DNA of 64,000 nt, taken from the NCBI GenBank assembly GCA_943788195.1, contig CALSPH010000001.1, forward strand, positions 309,673-373,672. Reading direction: 5' to 3'. This stretch comes from an uncultured Bacteroidia bacterium. GTDB lineage: Bacteria; Bacteroidota; Bacteroidia; NS11-12g; UBA955. Positions 18,462 through 26,700 of this stretch are shown piece after piece (position 1 is the first letter of the stretch; each line of letters opens with the position of its first letter). Under the pieces are notes generated by a model that saw nothing but the letters and a program-made list of their open reading frames with translations, ran no database searches and was not told where the DNA came from. The position numbers and the translations under genes are program-made.

Positions 18462-20307
18462 GTAATGCACTTTTTACTGCTTTATCCATTAACCTTTCTG
18501 CAAAAGGTCTTGTATAGTCATTTAACGCTTCAATTGCCTTACTAATTGCATCACGCGATTCATCCTTTTGTAAAAGTTCTTTTAATTCAGCAACCATTGT
18601 TTCTGTTTCTTGTATTTCTTTCGGAGTTAAAATAGAACTATTATTTTCAATAAAACGTTGCGTTAAATAAATAAGTTGCTCCGCTTCATTCTTTGTTTCC
18701 TCATTTAAGCGCAATGTAATATCCTCCGAAGCATTTTCAATACTTGCTTTGAGCATTTCTTCCACTTCTTGGTCGGTTAAACCATAGCTTGGTTTAACGA
18801 TGATTTCTTGCTGCATCCCAGACCGTTCCTCATGCGCAGATACATTTAAAATACCATCTGCATTCAACATAAACTTAATCTCAATTTTTGGAAAGCCTGC
18901 TGGCATTGCTGGAATATTGCTCAAGGTAAACTCTGCAAGCTTTCGGTTATCTTTTACCAATTCTCGTTCTCCTTGGTAAATGGTGACTTTCAGATTTACC
19001 TGTCCATCTACTGAAGTGGTGTATTCTTTCCCTACCATTGTGGGCACTTTACTGTTTCTAGGTATGATTACATCCATCAAGCCTCCCACCATTTCTATTC
19101 CAAGCGATAATGGGGTTACATCCAATAGAACTACATCCTTTCGATTGCCCGCCAATATATCCGCTTCAATGGTTGCTCCCAATGCCACCACTTGATCTGG
19201 ATCCAGTTGATTGTTCATTGCACTCTTATGAAAAAACCGAGTAATCTTATTTAAAACCAATGGAATCCGTGTAGAACCTCCAACCATAACTACCTCTTCC
19301 ACTTCATCTAAGCCTATCTCTGCATCCTTAAGCGCTTCTTTACACGAGTGGACAGTTTTCTCAATTAAAGGCGCTATAAGCGCATTAAATTGGTCCTGGG
19401 TGATAGAAAGATTGAAGCTGGTATCGAGATAATTGAAGCTCGTTTGAAATGTTTTGCTGGTGGATAGCGTTTCTTTGGCTTCTTTGGCCTGTTGTTTTAA
19501 TAGGTCTGAATTCTCTGCATTCGTTTTCAATAACGCTGCAAGACCATCCGATTCCTTTAACCAAAAATTAATTATGGCTCGGTCAAAATCATCCCCACCT
19601 AATGCAGTATTGCCATGCGTGCTTAAAACTTCAAATATGCCGTCCTCAATTTTTAAAATAGAAATATCAAAAGTTCCTCCACCTAAATCATACACTGCAA
19701 TGCATCGATTTAATTCAACTTGATTGATTCCATAGGCCAAACTTGCTGCAGTAGGTTCATTTACAATGCGCAATACATTTATTCCAGCTATTTTTCCAGC
19801 ATCCCGTGTTGCTTGCCGCTGGGCATCATTAAAATAAGCAGGTACTGTTATTACCGCTCCGCTAATCTCTGCATTGAGACTTTTTTCTGCTTTGCGCTTT
19901 AATTCTTTCAGGATTTCAGCGGATAGCTCGATTGGAGAATAGTACCGGTCATGAATTTTAACCTTGACCAAACTATCCGAACCATCATCTACGATAGAAT
20001 AATTCAGCTCGGTGTTTTGGTTATCCATATCTTCATAGGATTTCCCTAGGAATCGTTTTACTGAATAAATGGTGTTTTCAGGTTCTTGAATTAAATATGG
20101 CAATGCCCCTTCACCCACGGTCACTTCACCTTGCTTTGAAATATGAATCACTGAAGGAACCAGCAAGTGTTTAGCATCTCCAATAATCTCCGCTTCGCCT
20201 GATTCATTGATGTAAGCGATTAGGCTATTGGTGGTTCCAAGATCAATACCAACTATACAGGTCTTCTTTAACGTTCCATCTTTGATATTTATCGGTATTC
20301 TACCCAT
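18442..20307 (-). CDS. hscA: Hsp70-family Fe-S cluster assembly chaperone HscA
   Basis: A 621-residue Hsp70 homologue with the actin-like ATPase motifs GIDLGTTNS (about 20-28), [26 protein letters not shown] and VGGSTRIP. A substrate-binding beta-domain ([17 protein letters not shown]) and a helical lid follow. The N-terminal leader before GIDLGTT and the [15 protein letters not shown] segment resemble Bacteroidota HscA rather than DnaK, and there is no long C-terminal EEVD-like tail. HscA acts with HscB to release Fe-S clusters from the IscU scaffold. No hscB, iscU or iscS is in the window, so the assignment rests on the sequence alone. Confidence 0.8.
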   Translation of the reverse strand: MGRIPINIKDGTLKKTCIVGIDLGTTNSLIAYINESGEAEIIGDAKHLLVPSVIHISKQGEVTVGEGALPYLIQEPENTIYSVKRFLGKSYEDMDNQNTELNYSIVDDGSDSLVKVKIHDRYYSPIELSAEILKELKRKAEKSLNAEISGAVITVPAYFNDAQRQATRDAGKIAGINVLRIVNEPTAASLAYGINQVELNRCIAVYDLGGGTFDISILKIEDGIFEVLSTHGNTALGGDDFDRAIINFWLKESDGLAALLKTNAENSDLLKQQAKEAKETLSTSKTFQTSFNYLDTSFNLSITQDQFNALIAPLIEKTVHSCKEALKDAEIGLDEVEEVVMVGGSTRIPLVLNKITRFFHKSAMNNQLDPDQVVALGATIEADILAGNRKDVVLLDVTPLSLGIEMVGGLMDVIIPRNSKVPTMVGKEYTTSVDGQVNLKVTIYQGERELVKDNRKLAEFTLSNIPAMPAGFPKIEIKFMLNADGILNVSAHEERSGMQQEIIVKPSYGLTDQEVEEMLKASIENASEDITLRLNEETKNEAEQLIYLTQRFIENNSSILTPKEIQETETMVAELKELLQKDESRDAISKAIEALNDYTRPFAERLMDKAVKSALHGKKIL

Positions 20308-20314
20308 TGTTGGG

Positions 20315-20322
20315 CAAAGGTA
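20315..20322 (-). promoter_or_regulatory. -7 promoter box of hscA
   Basis: TACCTTTG on the minus strand, 7 nt before the hscA ATG at 20307. Supports this start codon and a nearly leaderless mRNA. Confidence 0.55.
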
Positions 20323-20519
20323 ATTTTGGTTTCAGTTAAATTAGAATAATTCCATATAATAATTCAAAATATGCTTTATAATGGGTTTCGCATGACATGA
20401 AAACTACTTAATCCCATGCCAATGTATGAATTTAGAAACCGTTGCAACAAATTGCCTGCTTTATATGGTAAAAGGCACTGTTAGTAGAGCGCATTGCGCT
20501 ACTTCCTTACATTAAGGGT

Positions 20520-20527
20520 TACCTTTG
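20520..20527 (+). promoter_or_regulatory. -7 promoter box of MscS-like gene
   Basis: TACCTTTG matches TAnnTTTG, 25 nt before the ATG at 20553. A TTG at 20494-20496 could serve as a -33 element but is slightly far. Confidence 0.45.
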
Positions 20528-20552
20528 CCCAATATAAAGAAAGCACCTAATA

Positions 20553-21791
20553 ATGAATATTAATATAAGGCAGTGGTTGGGAGAACACCTGGGCACCAAT
20601 GACAGCATTTCTACCCTCATTCTCTTGGCGATGACTATTTTGCTTGCAGTTGCTATTTGGTGGATTACCAAAAAAATACTCCATTCATTAATACCCAAAC
20701 TCACTTCTAAAACAAAAACCTTATGGGACGATATTATTTTTAATGAACGCGTCATCAATTCACTGGCTACACTAATACCAGCAATACTGCTGTATAATTA
20801 CCTTCCCGTTATTTTCAAAGACTCTTCGCCTGTTCTCCCCTTTATTTCAGGAGCAACAGATGTTATTATTGTTTTAGTTACGGTTTGGATTATCGCTTCT
20901 TTCTTCTCATCTGTTAATGAAATCCTATCTGAGAAAGATCGATACAAAGACAAACCTATTGGAAGTTTAACCCAATTGGCTAAAATCTTAACCTTTAGTA
21001 TTGGAGCTATTCTGATTATTTCATTGGTAATTAGCAAGAGTCCTATTTACTTGTTAAGCGGTCTAGGAGCCATTGCAGCAGTGCTGCTTTTGGTCTTTAA
21101 AGACAGCATCCTTGGCTTTGTGGCAAGCATCCAACTTTCTGCCAACAATATGGTACAAGTGGGCGACTGGGTTACGGTGCCTAACTATGGTGCCGATGGG
21201 GATGTGTTGGAAATCAATTTAACCACCATTAAGGTCCAAAATTTTGATTTAACCATTACCACTATTCCAACCTATGCTTTTATTTCGGACTCGTTCACCA
21301 ACTGGCGTGGCATGCAAAACTCAAAAGGCAGAAGGATTAAACGCGCCATAAACATAAAGAAAGATAGCATTCGTTTTTGTGATGAGGCTTTGCTTGCTAA
21401 ATTTCAAAAAATAGAATTGATTTCAGACTATATTAAAACCCGGAAAGAAGAAGTTGCGGCCTATAATAAAAAGCATAAAGTAGACACCTCTACTTTGGTG
21501 AATGGTAGAAACATGACTAATATTGGGGTGTTCAAGGTATACATTGAAAAGTACCTCCAAGCCAACTCAAACATTAACCAGGAGATGATGATCATGGTTC
21601 GGCAGCTTCCTTCTTCAGAAGTGGGCTTGCCTTTGGAGGTGTACGCTTTCAGTATGAACAAAGAATGGAAGATTTATGAGAACATCATGTCAGACCTATT
21701 TGATCATATTCTATCCGTAGTGCCCTATTTTGATTTGCATTTGTTTGAAAGCCCTGCTGGATCTGATTTTCGGAACGTTATGTCGAAGTAA
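20553..21791 (+). CDS. mechanosensitive ion channel, MscS/YbdG type
   Basis: A 412-residue inner-membrane protein. Four or five hydrophobic helices lie within residues ~20-190, followed by the MscS core: a pore-lining helix region LLLVFKDSILGFVASIQLS, then the beta-domain NNMVQVGDWVTVPNYGADGDVLEINLTT and TTIPTYAFISDSFTNWRGM. The C-terminal cytoplasmic part with the RRIKRAINIKKDSIRF segment resembles the YbdG subgroup. Such channels open under membrane tension and release solutes in osmotic downshock. It stands alone, divergent from hscA. The integrated element begins about 30 nt after its stop, so no native downstream neighbour is retained. Confidence 0.88.
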   Translation: MNINIRQWLGEHLGTNDSISTLILLAMTILLAVAIWWITKKILHSLIPKLTSKTKTLWDDIIFNERVINSLATLIPAILLYNYLPVIFKDSSPVLPFISGATDVIIVLVTVWIIASFFSSVNEILSEKDRYKDKPIGSLTQLAKILTFSIGAILIISLVISKSPIYLLSGLGAIAAVLLLVFKDSILGFVASIQLSANNMVQVGDWVTVPNYGADGDVLEINLTTIKVQNFDLTITTIPTYAFISDSFTNWRGMQNSKGRRIKRAINIKKDSIRFCDEALLAKFQKIELISDYIKTRKEEVAAYNKKHKVDTSTLVNGRNMTNIGVFKVYIEKYLQANSNINQEMMIMVRQLPSSEVGLPLEVYAFSMNKEWKIYENIMSDLFDHILSVVPYFDLHLFESPAGSDFRNVMSK

Positions 21792-21818
21792 AACTTAATA
21801 CGTACTACCGGTGGAATA

Positions 21819-21839
21819 TTTACTTCCCCCGATACAAAA
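21819..21839. other. putative left attachment site (mnmE-tail copy)
   Basis: Read on the minus strand, TTTTGTATCGGGGGAAGTAAA parallels the mnmE end TTTTGTATTGGGAAGTAAA (codons Phe-Cys-Ile-Gly-Lys-stop). The left copy carries two extra bases and one change, so it is no longer identical. Confidence 0.5.
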
Positions 21840-21877
21840 AGTGATTAGTGTTGACAATCAATTACTTGTGATTTTAG

Positions 21878-21897
21878 GGTACAAATAAGGTACAAAA
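21878..21897. repeat. candidate integrase arm site, left
   Basis: GGTACAAATAAGGTACAAAA, itself two GGTACAAA units 11 bp apart. An identical 20-bp copy in the same orientation lies at 28660-28679 near the other end of the element. Confidence 0.55.
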
Positions 21898-21954
21898 TAC
21901 ATTATTTAGACCATATCCATTAAAACAAATCCAATCCAATACAAGGTCAAATTA

Positions 21955-22311
21955 TTAAACATAACTTGGTGAGATGATAGAGGATATTATAGAAAGAAGA
22001 ATTATCGTTACAAATAGAATTATCAAACCAAGTACACATCCTGAAAATTTTTCTGCTAGAGAGCCGTTTTGCATTTTGTCGAAGTATTTATCTATCGAAT
22101 CTTTCTCCGTTGGTTTACCATACTCTTCTTCTAACAGTTTGTCTTGCCTTAACATCTCTTCTTCTTCCCACTTTAATTTTTCTTTCATTTCCAAATATTC
22201 CTTTTCCGTACAGAGCCATAGACCAGCAATTGGGTCAAAGAAAAAAGCGTCTTCATCTTCTGTTAAAAATTCAGAATCGATATAATATTTTTCATCTTCA
22301 TTACCATCCAT
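21955..22311 (-). CDS. hypothetical acidic protein with C-terminal membrane anchor
   Basis: A 118-residue protein. The first ~60 residues are strongly acidic (EDEDAFFFDPIAGLWLCTEKEYLEMKEKLKWEEEEM). The last ~28 are one hydrophobic helix (CVLGLIILFVTIILLSIISSII), giving a tail-anchored layout with the bulk in the cytoplasm. No signal peptide. I do not recognise the family. It is the leftmost gene in the integrated element, oriented toward the left end. Confidence 0.45.
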   Translation of the reverse strand: MDGNEDEKYYIDSEFLTEDEDAFFFDPIAGLWLCTEKEYLEMKEKLKWEEEEMLRQDKLLEEEYGKPTEKDSIDKYFDKMQNGSLAEKFSGCVLGLIILFVTIILLSIISSIISPSYV

Positions 22312-22370
22312 AACAGTAAATATAAAAATAACTCCAAATTATCATCCAACCTCTGGTAGGTTCTTTATAA

Positions 22371-22955
22371 TCATTCAAGGAAAATGTTGATTTCATTATA
22401 TTTTATGCTTTCAGCTTTCTGTATTTGTTCCATTATTCGCAAATACTTTTTGGTTGGCTTTCCGGCATAAGTCTTTTTAAAATGCTTTTGGTATAATTGG
22501 CTATAAAGGTCATCTATTTTGAAATACACCCCGAAAGTTTTATCCAGTTGCCTGTACTTCTTACTTTGGGTTTGCGTTTCGTACATACAACCTTTAAAGG
22601 CTTCACGGTGTAAAAAGTAACCGCCTATTGAAAACAGTTTACGGCAACGCTTGTTTGTTTGAGGACAAAAGAAATACCAAATAAGCCCCTTACCTAAATT
22701 GGACGGCATAGAAACCAATCTTACTTTGTAGTTTCGAGGTTCATCTCTGTATTTATAGTCCAGTTCAATGTATGGTTGTTCGCTTTGGGTGTTTACCCTT
22801 ATTGAAATACTGCCTGTTTTGTTTCCGTTCCTGCTCCAAGTTAATGTACCGCTTTTTATCTGTTCAGGGTTGAGGTACTCCCATTCTTTTAGCTTGGTAA
22901 TACTTATTTGCAATGCTTCATTGTATAGGGTTGGGAATGTCGGGAATTTTGCCAT
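22371..22955 (-). CDS. hypothetical protein of Bacteroidota mobile elements
   Basis: A 194-residue basic protein. It has a central beta-rich part (GSISIRVNTQSEQPYIELDYKY) and a cysteine-containing segment FFCPQTNKRCRKL ... FKGCMYETQTQSKKYR that could hold a metal or form a small zinc ribbon. I associate this type with the accessory genes that travel with DUF6371 proteins in Bacteroidota elements, which agrees with its place here next to a broken DUF6371 gene. Function unknown. No membrane segments. A small gene (23000-23206) lies 44 nt upstream in the same direction. Confidence 0.5.
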   Translation of the reverse strand: MAKFPTFPTLYNEALQISITKLKEWEYLNPEQIKSGTLTWSRNGNKTGSISIRVNTQSEQPYIELDYKYRDEPRNYKVRLVSMPSNLGKGLIWYFFCPQTNKRCRKLFSIGGYFLHREAFKGCMYETQTQSKKYRQLDKTFGVYFKIDDLYSQLYQKHFKKTYAGKPTKKYLRIMEQIQKAESIKYNEINIFLE

Positions 22956-22999
22956 ATCAATTTATTTTCAGGAAACCTAAATAATTAGGGAACTTGTAC

Positions 23000-23206
23000 T
23001 TAATCAAAGGTAAACGGTTCGCCCTCTTTTGGGTGTACTGCTTCAACTTTCGGGAATACATACGGCATAAGTTTACATACCACGTTTATACGCTCCTTTG
23101 GTTCTAATGCTTCAAGGGTTTTAGGTAGTTTTTCAATTTCGTTTTGCATTATTGCTTTAAGAGTTTCACGCAAACTATTTGTTAAAACTTGTTCTTTGGT
23201 TTTCAT
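23000..23206 (-). CDS. hypothetical small helical protein
   Basis: 68 residues, mostly alpha-helical (TNSLRETLKAIMQNEIEKLPKTLEALEPKERINVVCKL), ending MPYVFPKVEAVHPKEGE. The last part resembles the short LPYVLPK-type helper proteins that sit beside phage or element genes in Bacteroidota, but I cannot name it. It starts 1 nt after the stop of the DUF6371 C-terminal fragment, so they were presumably one operon. Confidence 0.45.
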   Translation of the reverse strand: MKTKEQVLTNSLRETLKAIMQNEIEKLPKTLEALEPKERINVVCKLMPYVFPKVEAVHPKEGEPFTFD

Positions 23207-23207
23207 A

Positions 23208-23546
23208 TCAATTTGAATTTATGGTTAATACTTCTTTGAGTTCCTGTAATCGGTTCAGGTATGGTAAAAAGGTTCTTTTGCCGTTGTTCGCTTTTACGGT
23301 GGCAAAGTGGCTTTCAATGAATAGGGAACAATCCTTTATTGTGCTGTACTTGTTCAGCTTTACGGGCTGGGTTGGCAATTCAATACCTGCAAAGTAGCTT
23401 TCAAGTTCTGCAATATCATTGCCCCAGTTTTCGGGCTGCTCTTTTATTGGTTCGGGTTGGAATACCTCAACTTTGTATTGTGGTTCAGGCTGCGTAAAAA
23501 AAGTTTTTTTGGGGCCCTTCACTTTTTTCACGGGTTGAGGTTTCAA
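23208..23546 (-). pseudogene. C-terminal fragment of DUF6371 protein (after frameshift)
   Basis: This frame carries the family's C-terminal part: a Pro/Gln/Glu-rich linker (PEPQYKVEVFQPEPIKEQPE), then IAELESYFAGIELPTQPVKLN, CSLFIESHFATVKANNGKRTFLPYL and a terminal helix. It continues the upstream DUF6371 segment (23485-24504) in the +1 frame. The switch lies near 23494-23516, where the plus strand reads A7-G-T7-GGGG. An indel in one of these homopolymers explains the break; a sequencing error there is also possible. The apparent TTG start at 23546 is unlikely to be used. Confidence 0.6.
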
Positions 23547-24504
23547 CTGGTTTAGGTTCGGGCTGTGGTGTTTCTCTTATGTCCTGCTTTCTGAATAGTC
23601 GCCAATCCTGTTTTATTAGATAGTCTGCAATGTCTTTGCCTTGTTCTTTGTCCTGCTGTGGGGCTAACTGTTCCAGTAAGTCCGAAACGTGAAAGTATGT
23701 ACCTTGTAATTGCTTTTGTATCTGTTCGCTGTCTGCTATCCATTTGTCGTATGCTTTGCCGTCTTTTGATAGGTCGGGAAACAAATAAACATTCCTACCT
23801 TTTAAGGCTTTGCACTTGTTGAGGTTTAAGCTGCTCAAATTGTAAACTGCCAACCAAAGTAAGTTTGTAGGCTGTTCAGGGAAACCAAAATACAACGTGC
23901 CATAAATAGCCGTTTTCGGGGCTTCAACCAACGCAATGGGGTTGTATGGGTATTTACTTAAAAGGTGTTCGCCAAACAAACAGGAAACCTTTGTTTCGTT
24001 CTTATTGTAGGCTTTCAACCATTCGGGCAACGGCTTATTGTTTCGGCTGTGGTGCTTTTCAATTATTGAGTGTAAAAAGTCCGTGCCTGTGGTGTGGTTC
24101 TGTTCGTCAAATTGTTTTACCTGAACGGCTCTAACATTGCCCTGAATATCAATAAAAGGAAAGGTGTTTGCCCCTGCTCTGTAACCGTTTTGTACTGTTC
24201 CCAAATGATACAATGAAATAACCTTTTCAATGTCCTGCACTTCAAAAGGAAAGGCAACCCGTGTAAGTAGGTTTTGAATAAATGTATTCTGTTCATATCC
24301 TGCACGGGTACGGTTGAATACCTCAATGGGAATAAACGCCCTTTTGGGTTTGTTTACGGGCTTCTTTATTCTTTTGGTTTGCTGTGGCTTCCAGTCTGTT
24401 TTATTGCCTTGTTCCTGCTCCCAAATAGCTTTTGCGTAACCGTCTTTGTATGGGTTAAGAACATAACCGCATTTGCTTTCAAGGGAGGTTGCAGTTACAA
24501 TTAG
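23485..24504 (-). pseudogene. DUF6371 protein, 5'-truncated
   Basis: The frame is open from a stop at 24505-24507 and has no ATG; the first possible start is GTG 24240, in mid-domain. Translated from 24504, it reads SKCGYVLNPYKDGYAKAIWEQ, which is the second half of the family's N-terminal zinc-finger region. The toprim-like DUF6371 domain follows (NTFPFIDIQGNVRAVQVKQF, PIALVEAPKTAIYG, RNVYLFPDLSKDGKAYDKW). About 50 N-terminal residues with the first cysteines are missing. DUF6371 proteins occur in Bacteroidota mobile elements and look like primase-related DNA-handling proteins. An 11-bp direct repeat (ACAATTAGCTA, 24497-24507 and 24543-24553) sits at the truncation point. Confidence 0.65.
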
Positions 24505-24553
24505 CTAACCATTCAAATCAAATGATGCAAACAGTGCAAATAACAATTAGCTA
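24497..24553. repeat. 11-bp direct repeat at truncation point
   Basis: ACAATTAGCTA occurs at 24497-24507 and again at 24543-24553, exactly where the DUF6371 reading frame loses homology. It may mark a deletion or insertion junction. Confidence 0.4.
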
Positions 24554-24632
24554 TTTGTCGTTGTATAAAATATTTGGTTTATTTTGGAAGTGTGTTATTT
24601 TTCATTATGTTTAAGCAAAATATTCTACAATT

Positions 24633-25940
24633 ATGAAGTATTCATGGTTCTTATTTTGTGCTTTGCTCTTAGTCTCATGTAAGGAAGCTCCTTTTACCGA
24701 AATATCACAAGCAAAGAATGAGTTTAACAAGTTTAATCAAAAGCATGGTCGTTGGATCGAATATGGCAGTGAAGACGAGAAATATACGTATATTAAAAGC
24801 GTTACTGGTACGGGTTTGGATCTAATAAAAAGGGGTGTTTTCAGGAATATAAAATGGCATAATGACTCATCGAATGGTAAGGATTTTTATCGACTAATAG
24901 AGTATGATCAGGGTGTGCCAAAAGGTGTTGTACGAGAATATATGTATATTGATTCAATAACTAAAGTCAACAAACAAGGAGTAGACTTCGATTCGGTAAC
25001 ATCTTACAGTTTACATCGATTGTATACATTAGGAAATTGCACTCCGACAGTTTTCAACGAATGTTATGTGGATACCATGTTCATCTATAACTACAAGCTG
25101 AACTCCGTTTTGCCGTATGCCATCTTTGATTCAAATAATACTGTGATACGATTGATGTCTTACCAACACGAGTATTTAGGAAAAGATACATTTAATAATG
25201 ATGAAATTTATGGTCTAACCTGCATTCAATCAAATTCATATTCTGTTAACAAAAGAGAGCTACCTAAAGAGTTTCTTGATAAAATGATAGAATTGAGCAA
25301 ACTGAATAGTGTAATCAAAAAATACAATTCATATTTCGATTATTTTCCCGTGAACTATGATTGGACTGGGGATTATTACTTAAATGATGATACTTTATTC
25401 TTAACTAGATTTGAGAAATCTAGAATCGATTCAATTAGTGAAAACGAGATAACATCTTCCAGAGAGGTATCTCAACCAGACGTTGATTTAATGCTAGAAG
25501 ATCTCGGGTATGAATATAGTTACAGCGATATAAAACGACTTTATGACGAAGGTAGAAGTAAAGAACTCCATAAAAAGAGGATGGCTGAAACAAGTTCTTT
25601 TACCTATACTTATGGAAATCCGACATCTTCACCTAACTGTTCGGTAAATACACAGTCTGAATATGAAATTCAAAGATACCTAGAAAAAGGATTAAGAACA
25701 GAAGGAAATGGAGGTTCTGTAATCACTTACAAAACTCTGTGGGAATGGAACACGGTAGGGTTAGAAGTCAGGTTTGATAATGGCACGGTTGTAAAAGGCA
25801 TCAACGTTAGGATTACACCAGGATATTCTAGCGCTAGAATAAGTGTTGATTTTCCTAGTATTGGACCAGGAGACTATTATCTTTATTCAAATGGAATATT
25901 AAAATCGGCAGATGGAACATTTACCTATAACTGCCGATAG
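24633..25940 (+). CDS. hypothetical lipoprotein (element cargo)
   Basis: A 435-residue protein with a lipoprotein signal, MKYSWFLFCALLLVSC, cysteine at residue 16. The mature chain is Tyr/Asp/Ser-rich and beta-strand-like. It starts with a text-like repeat theme (HGRWIEYGSEDEKYTYIKS, DFYRLIEYDQGVPKGVVREYMY) reminiscent of MORN/YwqK-type antitoxin-like repeats. The C-terminal ~100 residues form a compact all-beta module (LEVRFDNGTVVKGINVRITPG ... GPGDYYLYSNG). I do not recognise a family or catalytic motif. It is the only plus-strand gene of the element and probably its main cargo; the upstream 90 nt is very AT-rich. No adjacent partner gene is evident. Confidence 0.6.
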   Translation: MKYSWFLFCALLLVSCKEAPFTEISQAKNEFNKFNQKHGRWIEYGSEDEKYTYIKSVTGTGLDLIKRGVFRNIKWHNDSSNGKDFYRLIEYDQGVPKGVVREYMYIDSITKVNKQGVDFDSVTSYSLHRLYTLGNCTPTVFNECYVDTMFIYNYKLNSVLPYAIFDSNNTVIRLMSYQHEYLGKDTFNNDEIYGLTCIQSNSYSVNKRELPKEFLDKMIELSKLNSVIKKYNSYFDYFPVNYDWTGDYYLNDDTLFLTRFEKSRIDSISENEITSSREVSQPDVDLMLEDLGYEYSYSDIKRLYDEGRSKELHKKRMAETSSFTYTYGNPTSSPNCSVNTQSEYEIQRYLEKGLRTEGNGGSVITYKTLWEWNTVGLEVRFDNGTVVKGINVRITPGYSSARISVDFPSIGPGDYYLYSNGILKSADGTFTYNCR

Positions 25941-26140
25941 GTAAATCAAGAAAAATAGTGTGCTATTTCTCTAAGATTTTCAACTTATCCGAGCCTATCA
26001 GAAGTTGCAATGGTTGTAATCTAAAAGACCTATTTTTAATTCGGATATCTGCCTGATATGCAAAAGTTAGCCACCGAAACCGTTATGCATCAAGCAGAGA
26101 TGATTGCGGCTGAATTTCAAGACTAAATCAAGTTGAAGAA

Positions 26141-26371
26141 TCAATAAACAAACAACCCTTCCATATCATAGAGGTCACCCACTTCTTCACGGGTAATATC
26201 CAAATAGATTCGAGTGATGGCAGTAGACGAGTGGTTGAAGAGTAAGGATAGTTTAATCAGGGATGCTTCACTATAGTTGTTCCGCCTCCATACTTCACGG
26301 CCAAAGGTTTTTATCCAAGTATGGGTTGAGATACGTTTTCCTCTGTACTCTGTAGTAATTCTATCAACTGA
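26141..26371 (-). pseudogene. C-terminal remnant of a second tyrosine recombinase
   Basis: The otherwise gene-free stretch 25941-26310 contains, on the minus strand, an open segment with the last ~75 residues of a tyrosine recombinase. The parts seen are KRISTHTWIKTFGREVW (the conserved H-x-x-R box, with Arg replaced by Ile), LLFNHSSTAITRIYL (LxHSS ... Tyr nucleophile box) and a terminal helix to the TGA at 26141-26143. The upstream part is absent: the frame has a stop near 26372 and overlaps the 3' end of the hypothetical gene 26311-26700. It is a decayed copy and distinct from the intact integrase next door. The rest of 25941-26140 shows nothing convincing. Confidence 0.6.
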
Positions 26372-26700
26372 TTATTAAAATCCTTTTCAAGAATACCAAC
26401 TGGATGCCTACCTGTACCTTTTTTCCATCTTTGTAGTCTATTGAATTCCTTAAATAACAAGATGAACTCAGCCTTTCCGAATATCGAGTTATCATCCCCG
26501 TAGATAACCATCTCTTTATCCCTGACCTGTATCTTTCCTGTTTGTTTGGGAATAACTACGTCATAATTCGTGACGACACTAAAATCTCTTCCCAATATCC
26601 TACGTTTGAATCCTTTAACTCGATAGTATTTAGGGGTTTCTTCAATCCCCACCTCAACTCCAAATTTAGATTTGATTTGTTGTAATATTTTATCGCTCAT
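26311..26700 (-). CDS. hypothetical protein
   Basis: 129 residues, basic, predicted mixed alpha/beta (YYRVKGFKRRILGRDFSVVTNYDVVIPKQTGKIQVRDKEMVIYG), with a helical C-terminal half. No signal peptide, no recognised domain. Its ATG overlaps the stop of the integrase gene by 4 nt, so it is translationally coupled to it. Its last ~20 codons overlap the integrase remnant in another frame, so the C-terminus (STEENVSQPILG) may be a chimeric end created by the same rearrangement. Function unknown; the coupling suggests a role in recombination or element maintenance. Confidence 0.5.
   Translation of the reverse strand: MSDKILQQIKSKFGVEVGIEETPKYYRVKGFKRRILGRDFSVVTNYDVVIPKQTGKIQVRDKEMVIYGDDNSIFGKAEFILLFKEFNRLQRWKKGTGRHPVGILEKDFNNQLIELLQSTEENVSQPILG

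Noticed and set aside
23485-23546. Possible programmed -1 frameshift in the DUF6371 gene: on the minus strand A AAA AAC lies in the correct phase of the upstream frame.
   Set aside because: The continuation of the protein lies in the +1 frame; a -1 slip would enter the third frame, which has no family similarity. An indel in the homopolymer is the simpler reading.
26058-26126. Short plus-strand ORF (MQKLATETVMHQAEMIAAEF...) in the integrase-remnant gap.
   Set aside because: Only about 22 codons, no recognisable relation, no ribosome site; it may be debris of another gene but cannot be supported.
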